Positions 40,269 through 49,935 of a stretch of 54,632 nt of DNA are shown one piece after another. The notes beneath the pieces are model-generated. The model had not been told where the DNA came from and did not search any database. It saw only the letters and a list, made by a program, of their open reading frames with translations. Both the position numbers and the translations under genes were made by a program. This stretch comes from Kiloniellales bacterium (GTDB lineage Bacteria > Pseudomonadota > Alphaproteobacteria > Kiloniellales > JAKSDN01): assembly GCA_028280455.1 (NCBI GenBank), contig JANQLT010000180.1, positions 1-54,632 on the forward strand, in the 5' to 3' direction. How positions within the stretch are numbered: the stretch's first letter is position 1; each line of letters starts with the position of its first letter.

Positions 40269-42941
40269 CTAGACCTGCGCGGTGCCGATCTTGCCGGCGG
40301 CCAAGGCGTTCAGCACCTCGTCCTTCGGCCCGTCGGCGACGATCGCGCCCTTGTCCATGACGATCAGGCGGTCGCAGAGCGCCAGCAGGGTCGCCCGGTG
40401 GGTCACCAGGATCAGCGTGCGGCCCTTGGTCCAGTCCTTCATCTTGGCAATGAACTGGCGCTCGGCGAAGTTGTCCATGTGGCTGGTCGGCTCGTCGAGC
40501 AGCAGGATCGGCGGATCGAGCACCAGGGCGCGGGCCAGCACGATCATCTGGCGCTGGCCGCCGGAGAGCAGCGTGCCGTGCTCGCCGACCTCCTGGTCGA
40601 GGCCCTTGGGCGACTGCTTGATCATGTCGTCCAGGCCCGCCAGGTCCGCCGCCTTGAGCACCTGCTCGTCGTCGGCGTGGGGCGCGCCCTGCACCAGGTT
40701 GTCGCGGATCGTGCCGTGGAACAGCACGGTCTCCTGCGGCGTGTAGCCGACCTGACGGCGCAGGTCCGCCAGCTCGATCTGCCGCGTGTCGAGGTCGTCG
40801 ACCCGCACGAAGCCCTCGGCCGGCTCGTAGAGGTTCTGGATCAGCTTGAGCACCGTCGACTTGCCGGAGCCGACCCGGCCGATGATGGCGACATGCTCGC
40901 CGGCCTTGACGCTGAAGGAGACCTTGTTGAGCGCGCCGGTCTCCTGGCGCGGGTAGGTGAAGGTGACTTCCTTCAGCTCGACGTCGCCCTTGAGGAAGGG
41001 CTTGTGGACCAGCTTCTTGCCGGGCTGGCGCTCGATCGGCGCCTTCATGATGTCCTGCAGGGCGCTGAAGGCGGTGCGGGTCTGCTCGTAGCGGACCAGG
41101 ACGCCGGCGACCTGGGCGAGCGGCGCCATCACGCGGCTGGAGAGCAGCACGCAGGCGATCAGCGCGCCCTGGGTGATGTCGCCTTCCTTGAGGACATGCA
41201 CGCCGACCACGACGATGCCGACCGTGACCATGAGCTGGGCGGTCATGGTGGTGTGGGTGCCGATCTGCGAGAGCATCTTCATCTTCATCGACGAGGTCGC
41301 GGTCAGGCCGACGAGCTGCTCCCAGTTGCGCTGCGCCCAGTTCTCCGCGCGGATCGCCTTGATGGTCTCGATGCCGTGCAGCACCTCGAAGAGATGGGCG
41401 TTCTTCTGGGTCACCTCGCGCATCGAATCGCGGGTCACCCGGTGCAGCGGGATCTGGATCAGGATGCTGATGATCAGGACCACGGGCACGGCGACCATCG
41501 GCACGTAGGCGATCGGGCCGCCGATCAGCCAGATCACGAAGATGAACAGGAAGATGAAGGGCAGGTCGCCGATCGCGGTGACGGTGGCGGAGCTCAGGAA
41601 CTCCCGCAGGAAGTCGAACTCGCGCATGATGCTGGCCAAGCTGCCGGCGGAGGCCGAGCGCGCGTCCATGCGCAGCCGCACGACATGGTCGAACAGCCGG
41701 CTGCCCAGGTTGACGTCGATGCGCTTGCCGGCGACGTCGACCAGATAGGCCCGCAGGCTGCGCAGACAGAAGTCGAAGACCGCGACGCCGACGATGCCGA
41801 TGGCCAGGACCCAGAGCGTCTCCACCGCGTCGTTCGGCACGACGCGGTCGTAGACCGTCATGATGAAGATCGGGCTGGCGATGGCCAGGACGTTGACGAT
41901 GATCGTCGCCAGCACGGCGTGGCCGTAGATCCACCAGTTCTCGAGCAGCGCGCCCCAGAACCAGGACTTCGGCGTCTCGACCGCGACCACCTCGGAACGG
42001 GTGTCGAAGCGGAAGCGGGGCCGGATGTAGACGAGCTGGCCCTCGTAGAGCGAATCCAGCTCCGAGAGCGTGACCAGGGAGGTGCCCTCCCCGGCGCGCG
42101 GATCGTAGACCTCGACCGCCGACTTGGCGGTCAGCCGGACGATGACGCAGGCCCGGCCGTCCTTCAGCAGGGCGACGGCCGGCAGGGCCAGGCGCGGGAT
42201 CTTCCAGAGGCTGCAGCGCTCCGGCGTCGCCTCGTAGCCGATGCGCTGGGCCGCATCGACCAGCCCGTCGAGGTCGATCCGGCCCTCGGTGAGCGGCATG
42301 CCCGCGCGAAGCTGATTGATGTCGTAGGCGTGGCCGTAGACCTTGGAGATGAAGGACAGGCAGCCGGCCAGGGGGTCCTCGAAAGGCTCGACCGGCGGCG
42401 CCGCTTCGGCCGGCAGGCCGGCCTCGTCGCTCTGCTTGGCCGGCGCGACCTCGCCGCCGGGCGCGGCCAGCTCGGGCTCGTCGGCCTCCGGGCGGACGGC
42501 GCGCAGCTCCATGGGCGCGGCCTTGGGCTCGCTGGGCTTGGGCTGGCCGGCATTCGGCTGGTTGTTGGGCGCGGCCGGCCGGGCCGCCGCGGCCGGTGCC
42601 TTGCCGCCGGTTGCCGTCGCCGCCTTGGCGACCTTGGGCTCGGCCTTCGCCTTGGCGGGGGCGACGACCATCGGCTTCTTGGCTTCCGCGCCGGCGCCGT
42701 TGCCGCCTTGCCGCTTGCCGGCGGCCGGCTTGTTCGCGGCGGGCTCGGCGTCTCGGGTCTGGGTCTTCTCGGCCAGATAGCGGCGGGCGCCTTGGGCCAG
42801 CTTCGCCGTGCCCTCCGCCTTCTTGGTCTGGACCATGGCCTCCTCCAGGGCGGCCCCTTCGCTGCCCGCGGCGCCGCCGCCGCGCGCGGTCTCGGCGTCG
42901 CCGCTCTGGTCGTCGGGCCCGGCGCTGTCGGCGTTGCTCAC
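40269..42941 (-). CDS. Type I secretion ABC exporter (LapB/LssB type) with C39-like domain
   Basis: This inner-membrane ATPase of about 890 residues should export the giant adhesin. The first 185 residues form an unusual Ala/Pro/Lys-rich low-complexity stretch. A C39-peptidase-like domain follows (about 185-300), in which the catalytic Cys position reads DPLAGC instead of DCG. That suggests a non-cleaving substrate-binding domain. Six membrane helices lie at about 315-640. The ATPase domain has Walker A GRVGSGKST (about 687), LSGGQRQ and ILLLDEPTSHMD. The layout matches the LssB/LapB type (TIGR03375-like). The GTG at 42941 lies six bases after GGAGG and is preferred to the GTG at 42947. Confidence 0.92.
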   Translation of the reverse strand: MSNADSAGPDDQSGDAETARGGGAAGSEGAALEEAMVQTKKAEGTAKLAQGARRYLAEKTQTRDAEPAANKPAAGKRQGGNGAGAEAKKPMVVAPAKAKAEPKVAKAATATGGKAPAAAARPAAPNNQPNAGQPKPSEPKAAPMELRAVRPEADEPELAAPGGEVAPAKQSDEAGLPAEAAPPVEPFEDPLAGCLSFISKVYGHAYDINQLRAGMPLTEGRIDLDGLVDAAQRIGYEATPERCSLWKIPRLALPAVALLKDGRACVIVRLTAKSAVEVYDPRAGEGTSLVTLSELDSLYEGQLVYIRPRFRFDTRSEVVAVETPKSWFWGALLENWWIYGHAVLATIIVNVLAIASPIFIMTVYDRVVPNDAVETLWVLAIGIVGVAVFDFCLRSLRAYLVDVAGKRIDVNLGSRLFDHVVRLRMDARSASAGSLASIMREFDFLREFLSSATVTAIGDLPFIFLFIFVIWLIGGPIAYVPMVAVPVVLIISILIQIPLHRVTRDSMREVTQKNAHLFEVLHGIETIKAIRAENWAQRNWEQLVGLTATSSMKMKMLSQIGTHTTMTAQLMVTVGIVVVGVHVLKEGDITQGALIACVLLSSRVMAPLAQVAGVLVRYEQTRTAFSALQDIMKAPIERQPGKKLVHKPFLKGDVELKEVTFTYPRQETGALNKVSFSVKAGEHVAIIGRVGSGKSTVLKLIQNLYEPAEGFVRVDDLDTRQIELADLRRQVGYTPQETVLFHGTIRDNLVQGAPHADDEQVLKAADLAGLDDMIKQSPKGLDQEVGEHGTLLSGGQRQMIVLARALVLDPPILLLDEPTSHMDNFAERQFIAKMKDWTKGRTLILVTHRATLLALCDRLIVMDKGAIVADGPKDEVLNALAAGKIGTAQV

Positions 42942-43194
42942 GCCCACCCTCCAGTTCCACGAGGAGCTGTTAGAGACGGTCGCAGACCCGCGGACGGCGC
43001 CTCGGCCTGCCGCGAGCCAGCCGAAGGGATCACATCACTCACCTGGCGCAAGGTCATACCGTAAAAACCGTTAACTTTCTGACATCGCTCAAGAAGCCGC
43101 GCCACCTGCGCCTCTTCCACAGGATCGATCGGCCACCTCGAATCGCTTGCAAGGTCGGACCGGAAGGTTGTCTGCGACGCCCCTGCCCGACGGC

Positions 43195-43587
43195 CTAGAC
43201 CACGACGATCACGGAGCCCGTCACCAGGTCGGCGAGCTGTCCTGCCGTGCCGCTGTCCCAGTTCACGCCGCCGATCTCGAGCACCAAGTCGGGATTGGTG
43301 AAGTTGCCCGTGCCGCCGGCATCGACCAGCAGCGTGCTCGACTTGCCGTTGTCGATCGCCAGGAGGTAATCGTCGATGTTCTCCGAACCGGGCTCGCCGG
43401 TCAGGATATCCGCGAGATCGAGCCTGTCCTCGCCGTCGCCGTCGGCGAAGTGCAGGCTGGCATCGGGGCTGTAGGGGGACTGCTGAGCGGCATGGCCCAT
43501 CAAATCGACCAGCAGGGGCTCGTTCTGGTTGTCCGCCAGAAGCCCGCCGGCCGGATCGGTCTGACCGCTCGTCTTCTCGCTGCTCAT
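43195..43587 (-). CDS. Free-standing type I secretion C-terminal-domain protein, 130 residues
   Basis: This is a small acidic protein. Its second half (about 70-130) follows the VC_A0849-type C-terminal secretion target pattern: DRLDLADILTGE, then NIDDYLLAIDNGKSSTLLVD, then DLVLEIGGVNW and a hydrophobic end (LVTGSVIVVV). The first half is short and disordered and has no RTX or adhesive repeats. The start is an ATG at 43587; upstream in-frame codons lack a ribosome site. It lies between the TolC genes and the exporter gene on the same strand. It may be a mini-substrate, a decoy or accessory of the exporter, or the remnant of a once larger adhesin. Confidence 0.7.
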   Translation of the reverse strand: MSSEKTSGQTDPAGGLLADNQNEPLLVDLMGHAAQQSPYSPDASLHFADGDGEDRLDLADILTGEPGSENIDDYLLAIDNGKSSTLLVDAGGTGNFTNPDLVLEIGGVNWDSGTAGQLADLVTGSVIVVV

Positions 43588-43960
43588 TCCGGCCTCATGT
43601 CTCACAACCGCGCTTGGAACGCCCGCGAGAGGACTCGACAAGACCGCGGCCAGATTCGTCTGAGCAAGAATCTATCACGGGGCCCTAGACAATCCAACGG
43701 CGGAATGGCTAACGCCGCTAACCTTCCCGCGAGCGGCCCAAGCCCGCCGCCGGGTCCCGTCGGTGCGATTTCGGGCCCTCTCGAAGACCTTTGGGGCCCG
43801 CCAGCGGGCGCTCCGTCCAAAACCATAGGCGAAAGATGGGTACGATCGAGGCCCTGTCAACGCCAGGCGCGCAGCCCGAAGGGGGCGATCCCAATCGCCG
43901 GTATCGAGCTAAATCAACAGGTTAGGCAGCTCGGGGCCGGTCTCGGCCCGGTGGCCCGGC
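43588..43960. other. Intergenic region, no gene
   Basis: About 370 bases lie between the long TolC stop and the small secreted protein. They contain GC-rich dyads (for example GCCCGCCAGCGGGC near 43800) and short GCTAAC words. Nothing codes convincingly. It may hold the promoter of the small protein and exporter genes. Confidence 0.4.
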
Positions 43961-45973
43961 CTAGCGGGCTTCGGCCGCCTCCTCGGTGAGCCAGCCCGCC
44001 TCGCCGAGCGGCAAGGAGGCCAAGGCCATGGCCGCATCCTGGATGGTCGCCGGGCTGACGGCCTTCGGCGCCTCGAGGCGCGGACGCTGGCTCGGCAGGC
44101 GCATGCCTTCCTGCAGGTCCGCCGGGCCGACCGCCGCCTCGTCGGGCGTCGGGGTTGCCTCGGCCGCCGGCTCGCCCTGGTCGAAGGCCGCGCCGCCCAG
44201 CAGGCTGTCGTCATGGCGGAAGCCGCCGAGCACGACCGCATCGAAGTCGCTCACGGCCGGCGCCGGCAGGATGGCCACCGCCGCCTCGGGCAGGCTCGCC
44301 ATCTCGGGCACGTTCTGCACCTCGATGTCGGCGATCTCCCGCCGAACCTCGCTACTCGGCGCCGCCGCGTCGCTGGTCTGGCGCAGCAGATCTTCCTGCT
44401 CCTGCGGGTCGAGCGCCGCCTTGAAGCGCTGATCGTCGCTGCCCAGCCAGAAGCCGAACTCGCCGGCCCCCGGCAGGTTGGCGGCGTCCTCGCCGAGGAT
44501 GCCGGTCTGCAGGCTGGCGGCCTCGATGGCTTCCTCGCCGGCCTCGGCCAGGTCCGGCTCGCCGTCGCTCGTGTTGGCGGCGTGGATGCCCTCGCCCAGC
44601 TCGTCGTACTGCAGGTCCTGGTCGTAAACCACGATGCCGAAGTGATCGAGGATCAGGCCGGTGCCGAACAGCAGGTCGTAGCTGGCGCGGTGCACGTTGA
44701 TCTCGCCGGTGACCAGATCCGACTCCGAGTCGAACTGCTCGTCGCGGGCATCCAGCAGGTCGAGCAGCGTGCGCTGGCCGAGATCGTACTGCTGGCGATA
44801 GGCGTCGAACGTACGCCGGCTGGCATCGACGTCCCGGCGCAGCGGGTCGAGGCGGTTCTTGGCGGTGTCCAGCGCCTCGAACGCGACGCGCACGCCTTCG
44901 CGGATCACCCGGCGGGCCTCGGCGTCGATGCGCGAGGCGGCATTGGCGTTCTGAAGGGCCGTACGGGTACGAGCCAGGTCGCCGAAGCCGCTGAACAGGT
45001 TCCAGCGCATCCGGAGCAGCACGCTGCCGTCGCCGCGGAAGCCGTCGACGCCGTCGAGGTTCTCGCCGGCGCCGTAGGTGGCCGCGACGTCGAAGCGCGG
45101 GAAGTAGGAGGAGCGGGCGACATCCACCTCGTGGCGCCGGGCGTCCCAGCTCGCCGCGGTGGCGTGCGCCGCCGGGTTGCGGTCCATGGCGGTCGCCAAG
45201 GCGGCATCGAGGTCTTCGGCCTCGAGGAAGTCCGGCACGGCTGGGCGCTCGAGGTCGCCCGGCGGCGTGCCAACGGTCTCGATGTAGCGCGAGGTCGCGA
45301 GCCGCTCGGCACCCTGGGCATCGATCAGCCCGGCGCGCACCAGCGCCAGACGCGAGATCGCCTGGTCGAGGTCGGCCTCGGCGGCCCGGCCGGCCTCGGC
45401 GCGGCCGCGGATCAGGTCGACGATGGCGACGTGGTCGGCGACGTTGCGCTCGGCGAGCGTGACCTGCTCGCGGGCTTCCTGCACCGAGAGATAGGCCTGG
45501 ATCGCCGTGCGGGCGATGGTCTCGGTGGTCGCTTGGATCGAGGCGTGGCTGGAGCGCAGGTCGTCGCGCGCCGCCGCCACCTCATTGGAGGTCTCGAAGA
45601 AGTCGAACAGCAGCTGGTTGGCCGTGACCCGGCCTTCCGTGCGGTGCTTGTCGACCAGGCCGTTGCCGGCGCCGCGCGTCGTCGGGCTGTTGGTCACCTC
45701 GTAGCCGGTCGACAGCGAGACGTCGAGATCGGGCAGGAAGTCGGAATAGGCCTCTTCGATGGCATGGTCGGCGGCGACGGCCAGCGCCTGGTCCCGGCGA
45801 ATCTGCGGGTGGTAGGCGATCGCGCCTTCCACGGCATCGACCAGCGATTCGGCCGAGGCGCTCCCCGCTGACCAGTGCGCCGCCGCAAGAACGACGGCCA
45901 GGGTAAGGTGATTTGCCCAGCGCACGGATACCCCCTTGATGAGCCCTTTTAGTGGTCTAGCCCTTGTTGCCAT
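43961..45973 (-). CDS. TolC-family outer-membrane protein with long C-terminal extension
   Basis: This 670-residue protein forms the outer-membrane channel for type I secretion. After a signal-like N-terminus (about 1-41, ending SASA) comes the TolC barrel/helix repeat: YHPQIRRDQALAVAADHAIEEAY, STGYEVTNSPTTRGAGN, RMRWNLFSGFGDLART and YDLGQRTLLDLLDARDEQFDSE. The family fold ends near residue 455. About 215 further acidic, Pro/Ala-rich residues follow and resemble nothing known to me. The ATG at 45973 has GGGGAG eight bases upstream. It is a tandem paralogue of the next TolC gene. Confidence 0.9.
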   Translation of the reverse strand: MATRARPLKGLIKGVSVRWANHLTLAVVLAAAHWSAGSASAESLVDAVEGAIAYHPQIRRDQALAVAADHAIEEAYSDFLPDLDVSLSTGYEVTNSPTTRGAGNGLVDKHRTEGRVTANQLLFDFFETSNEVAAARDDLRSSHASIQATTETIARTAIQAYLSVQEAREQVTLAERNVADHVAIVDLIRGRAEAGRAAEADLDQAISRLALVRAGLIDAQGAERLATSRYIETVGTPPGDLERPAVPDFLEAEDLDAALATAMDRNPAAHATAASWDARRHEVDVARSSYFPRFDVAATYGAGENLDGVDGFRGDGSVLLRMRWNLFSGFGDLARTRTALQNANAASRIDAEARRVIREGVRVAFEALDTAKNRLDPLRRDVDASRRTFDAYRQQYDLGQRTLLDLLDARDEQFDSESDLVTGEINVHRASYDLLFGTGLILDHFGIVVYDQDLQYDELGEGIHAANTSDGEPDLAEAGEEAIEAASLQTGILGEDAANLPGAGEFGFWLGSDDQRFKAALDPQEQEDLLRQTSDAAAPSSEVRREIADIEVQNVPEMASLPEAAVAILPAPAVSDFDAVVLGGFRHDDSLLGGAAFDQGEPAAEATPTPDEAAVGPADLQEGMRLPSQRPRLEAPKAVSPATIQDAAMALASLPLGEAGWLTEEAAEAR

Positions 45974-46023
45974 GCGAGTCGCTCCCCTTCGCTTCTAGAC
46001 CCGGAAAGCGACAGCGCGTGCCG

Positions 46024-47379
46024 TCAGGATCCCTCTTCGGCTTCGCCCCGCTCCAAGTGGAAGTCTTCCTCCGAGGGAACCACCACGCCCAAGACATCCA
46101 GCAACTGGCCTTGAACGAAGATCAACTCGTATTCCGCGACGTCGACGTTGAACTCGGCGTCGATCAGCTGCAGCTCGGCCTGGAACAGCTCGTTCTGAGC
46201 GTCCAGCAGGTCGAGCAGCGTGCGCCGGCCGACGTCGAACTGGCCGCGATAGGCACCGAACACCCGGCGCTGCGCCCCGACATGCTCGCGCAGCGGCACC
46301 ACGCGGTCGCGCGCGGTCACCAGGCTATCCCAGACCACCCGCGTCTCCTCGCGAACGCGCCGCGACTCGTCGTCGAAGGTGCCGGCCTGGGCGTTGTGCA
46401 GCATCTCGGCCCGGCGCACCCGCGCCAGGTCGCCGAAGCCGTTGAACAGGTTCCAGGTCGCCCGGACCCGCGCGTTGACGTCGCCGTCGAAGCCCTCGGT
46501 GCCGTTCAGGTTGTTGTTGAGGGTCGTGAAGGCCTCGGCGGTGAGCTGCGGATAGTAGGACGAGCGGGCCACCCGAACCTCGTGCTGGGTCTGGTCGACC
46601 CGCGCCGCGGTCGCCTCGATCGAGGGGTTGCCGTCGATCGCGTTGGCCAGGGCCTCGTCGATCGTCGAGGGCTCCGAATAGTTCTCCGGGAACAGCGGCG
46701 TGGAGAGGTCGCGCGGCTCCTGGCCGGTGATCTCGATGAAGCGCGAGACCACCTCGCGCAGGCCGCCGCGCAGCTCCTCAAGGGTGGCCTGGGCCAGCGC
46801 CAGGCGGCTCTGGGACTGGGCCGCGTCGGCCTCGGAGCCGCGTCCGGCCTCGACCAGGCCGGCGACCAGATCGTTGAGCTCCTCGTGCTCGCGCACGTTG
46901 TCCTCGCCGCGGGCGACGAAGTCCCGGTCGCGCAGGATGTTGAGGTAGAGCTGCACCGTGTCGATGGCGATCAGCTCCGAGGTCTCCCGCAGGTCCCCGG
47001 TCGCGCCGCGCCGGTTGGCCCGGGCCGCCGCCACCAGGCCCGGAGTCGCGCCGCCGTCGGTGATCAGCTGCTGCAGCGTCAAGGAGGAGTCGGTGCGGTG
47101 CAGGTCGACCGCGTCGTTGCCGGCGCCGCGCGTGACCGGCGAGTTGGTCACCTCGTAGCCGGTCGACGCCTCCGCGTCGAGCCGAGGCAGATAGCGCGAA
47201 TAGGCCTCCTCGATCGCGTGATCCGCCGCCCGCTCCAGCGCCTCGTCGCGCTGGATCTGCGGGTGATAGACCACCGCGGCCTGCACGGCCTCGTCCAAGT
47301 TCAGGGCTTGAGCCTGCAGAGGCGCGAAGGCAACACCGGCCAAGGCCAGTCCCGCTGTGGTTAACCTGGTCAGACGCAT
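46024..47379 (-). CDS. TolC-family outer-membrane protein
   Basis: This is a protein of 451 residues, standard length for type I secretion channels. Residues 1-25 form a signal peptide (RLTTAGLALAGVAFAPLQAQA). Family blocks are YHPQIQRDEALERAADHAIEEAY, STGYEVTNSPVTRGAGN, RATWNLFNGFGDLARV and FDVGRRTLLDLLDAQNELFQAE. The first gene of the secretion block, it stops 50 bases before its paralogue. The ATG at 47379 is chosen because the signal peptide begins there; an upstream in-frame start at 47439 would add a basic leader. Confidence 0.92.
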   Translation of the reverse strand: MRLTRLTTAGLALAGVAFAPLQAQALNLDEAVQAAVVYHPQIQRDEALERAADHAIEEAYSRYLPRLDAEASTGYEVTNSPVTRGAGNDAVDLHRTDSSLTLQQLITDGGATPGLVAAARANRRGATGDLRETSELIAIDTVQLYLNILRDRDFVARGEDNVREHEELNDLVAGLVEAGRGSEADAAQSQSRLALAQATLEELRGGLREVVSRFIEITGQEPRDLSTPLFPENYSEPSTIDEALANAIDGNPSIEATAARVDQTQHEVRVARSSYYPQLTAEAFTTLNNNLNGTEGFDGDVNARVRATWNLFNGFGDLARVRRAEMLHNAQAGTFDDESRRVREETRVVWDSLVTARDRVVPLREHVGAQRRVFGAYRGQFDVGRRTLLDLLDAQNELFQAELQLIDAEFNVDVAEYELIFVQGQLLDVLGVVVPSEEDFHLERGEAEEGS

Positions 47380-48237
47380 GGTTCGCCGATCCCTATTACA
47401 AGAGAAACGGGTGCCCCGGATCGGGCGATCATTCCGCACTATCCTAGAGTCCCCCCTCCGGAAACTGCTTAACTATCGAAAATCCACGACATAATGGCAA
47501 CACGAAAATTCCCCGTAAGCGCCTGCCATCTGGTCCGAATTAGCTATCCCGAAGGGGTGGAAAGGGCGAATACGGACGCCCGCTAGACGGCCGCGCCGGG
47601 GCTCGGCGATGGACCCGTCGCGGGGCTCCGGATCGGCTTTCGAAGCGCCTGCCGGCGGCCGTCGCGACCCGCTCGAGAGCCTCCCGTCCGGCTCTCGAAT
47701 GCCCCTTCGCCGCGGCCCGGGGGCGCGGCCAGACAGGCGGGCCGGCCCCGGCCTCGCCAGCTCGCCCACCGCACCACGGCCGCGCAAGCCTTTGATTCGG
47801 AGCAATAAGTCACCGGCCTTGGCGACGCCGGCGGCGGCGGCGAGGCGCCTTGACCGCATGGAAGCTGGAGCCATTCCGCCGCTTCCCGCCGTCCGCCCAC
47901 GGGGCGCGACGCCGGTGCGGTCCGCCCGGAGCCTCCTGTGCGCGGCCGCCGTTTCGGGCGGCAGGTGGCGGCCTGACCTTCGCCGCCGACAGCCGGCGCG
48001 GCGGCCGGCGGCCGAGGCGCGGCGGCGCGACCGGGCCGCCCGGCCGCGCGGAGCCAGAATCTCGGACACTGTGTCATTAATGACGCAGATGGCCAAATTG
48101 CCACAGTCGGTCGAAAGCAACGTCAGGAGCGCAGGGCGGCGGCAGGCGAGATCGTCTCTTCCGGGCGTCGGATCTGGGCCTGCCGACCCCCGATCGCGCG
48201 CCCGCCGCACGATATCGTACGCGTACGATTTGGCTGC
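47380..48237. other. Long intergenic region, no supported gene
   Basis: About 860 bases lie between the TolC promoter side and the ABC-transporter stop. An AT-richer patch (about 47460-47560) probably carries the promoter of the secretion operon. The middle is very GC-rich and its open frames have no ribosome sites or plausible proteins. Two short perfect palindromes lie at 48073-48084 and 48214-48229. Confidence 0.5.
48214..48229. promoter_or_regulatory. 16-base perfect palindrome
   Basis: ATCGTACGCGTACGAT is perfectly self-complementary and lies nine bases beyond the ABC-transporter stop. No T-run follows, so a protein-binding site is as likely as a terminator. Confidence 0.4.
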
Positions 48238-49935
48238 TCAGCCGGGCTGGGCTTCGAGGCCGGCAGCGGCCGGGGCGGCGCCTTGAAAGCTGCCCTTGGC
48301 CTGCCGTGATTCGAGCAGCCGATCGAGCCAGTCGGGGTCCATTTCCGGCACCGAGGAGAGCAGCAGCTCGGTGTACTCGTGGTGTGGCGGCGCCAGGACC
48401 GTCTCCTTCTCGCCCTGCTCGACGATCTCGCCGAGCAGCATGACCACGATCTCGTCGGCGATGGCCTTCACGGTCGCCAGGTCGTGGGTAATGAACATGT
48501 AGGACAGCGACAGCTCGTCCTGCAGCTGCTGCAGCAGCTTGAGGATCTCCTCGGCGACGAGCTGGTCGAGCGCCGAGGTGACCTCGTCGCAGATGATCAG
48601 CTCCGGCTCGGCGGCCAGCGCCCGGGCGATGCAGACCCGCTGCTTCTGGCCGCCCGACAGCTCGCCCGGCAGACGGTCCAGGAAGTCGTTCGGCTCCAGC
48701 TCGATCATCGACAGCAGCGCGCGGACCCGCTCGTCGCGCTTGGCCCCCTTCATGCCGAGGTAGAACTCCAGCGGCCGGCCGATGATGTCGCGCACCTTCT
48801 GGCGCGGGTTCAGCGCCGTGTCGGGCATCTGATAGATCATCTGCAGGCGGCGTAGCTGCTGGCGGTTGCGCTTGGCCAGGGCCGGCGGCAGGACCTCGCC
48901 GTGATAGGAGACGCTGCCCTCCAGGGGCGGCAGCAGGCCGGTGATCGCCCGCGCCAGGGTGCTCTTGCCGCTGCCCGATTCGCCGACCACGGCGACGGTG
49001 CGCGCCTTGTGGATCTCCATGCTGACGTTCTTGAGCACCTTCACGGCGCCGCCGTAGCTGGCGGTGACGTTCTCCACCTTGAGCACCGGCTCCGGCGCAT
49101 CGAGCTCCGCCTGGTCCTCCTTGCGGAAGGTCCGCACGGCCAGGAGCTGGCGGGTGTAGTCCTCCTTCGGCGCGGCGATCATGTCGCGCGCCGTGCCCTC
49201 CTCGACCAGGTTGCCGTAGCGCAGCACCATGATCCGGTCGGCCATCTGGGCCACCACCGCGAGATCGTGGGTGATGTAGATGGCCGCCGTGTTGAACTGC
49301 TGGACCACGTCCTTGATCGCCGCCAGCACCTCGATCTGGGTGGTCACGTCGAGCGCCGTGGTCGGCTCGTCGAAGACGATCAGGTCCGGGTGGCAGGACA
49401 TGGCCATGGCGGTCATGGCCCGCTGCAGCTGGCCGCCGGAGACCTGGTGCGGATAGCGAAAGCCGATGCGCTCGGGATCCGGCAGGCGCAGACGGCCGAA
49501 CAGGTCCTTGGCCTCCTCCTGGGCCTCGCCGCGCGGCTTGACGCCGTGCTGCACCGGCATCTCGGTGTACTGGTCGATCAGCATGTGCGCCGGGTTGAAG
49601 GAGGCGGCGGCGCTCTGCGCCACGTAGGCGATGCGCGCGCCCCTGATCTTGCGCCGCTCCTCGTCCGAGGCCGCCCGCAGGTCGATGCCGTCGAACACGA
49701 TGCTGCCGCCGGTGATCCGGCACCCGGGGCGGGCATAGCCCATGCTGGCGATGCCGATGGTCGACTTGCCGGCACCCGATTCGCCGATCAGGCCGAGCAC
49801 CTCGCCGCGCCGCAGCGTCACGTCGACGCCGTGGACGATCCCGTGCCACTGTTCGTCGGCCTGGCCCTCGATGCGCAGGCCGCGCATCTCCAGGATGACG
49901 TCGCCCTTGGCTCGCGTCTCGCTGCTAGTGGTCAT
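48238..49935 (-). CDS. Dipeptide/oligopeptide-type ABC transporter, fused double ATPase
   Basis: This 565-residue cytoplasmic ATPase combines DppD-like and DppF-like halves, as in GsiA/YejF. The first half has Walker [10 protein letters not shown], signature SGGQLQRA and Walker [13 protein letters not shown]. The second half (from about 285) has [18 protein letters not shown] and [12 protein letters not shown]. The ATG at 49935 overlaps the end of the permease gene by 11 bases, so the three genes form one operon. The substrate is a peptide or related compound; the sequence does not say which. Confidence 0.92.
   Translation of the reverse strand: MTTSSETRAKGDVILEMRGLRIEGQADEQWHGIVHGVDVTLRRGEVLGLIGESGAGKSTIGIASMGYARPGCRITGGSIVFDGIDLRAASDEERRKIRGARIAYVAQSAAASFNPAHMLIDQYTEMPVQHGVKPRGEAQEEAKDLFGRLRLPDPERIGFRYPHQVSGGQLQRAMTAMAMSCHPDLIVFDEPTTALDVTTQIEVLAAIKDVVQQFNTAAIYITHDLAVVAQMADRIMVLRYGNLVEEGTARDMIAAPKEDYTRQLLAVRTFRKEDQAELDAPEPVLKVENVTASYGGAVKVLKNVSMEIHKARTVAVVGESGSGKSTLARAITGLLPPLEGSVSYHGEVLPPALAKRNRQQLRRLQMIYQMPDTALNPRQKVRDIIGRPLEFYLGMKGAKRDERVRALLSMIELEPNDFLDRLPGELSGGQKQRVCIARALAAEPELIICDEVTSALDQLVAEEILKLLQQLQDELSLSYMFITHDLATVKAIADEIVVMLLGEIVEQGEKETVLAPPHHEYTELLLSSVPEMDPDWLDRLLESRQAKGSFQGAAPAAAGLEAQPG

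Noticed and set aside
42938-43120. 60-codon minus-strand frame upstream of the exporter
   Set aside because: GTG start without ribosome site; overlaps the exporter start and has no recognisable features.
47473-48286. Overlapping frames on both strands in the 47.4-48.2 kb gap
   Set aside because: Arg/Ala/Gly-rich translations typical of non-coding high-GC DNA; no ribosome sites or motifs.
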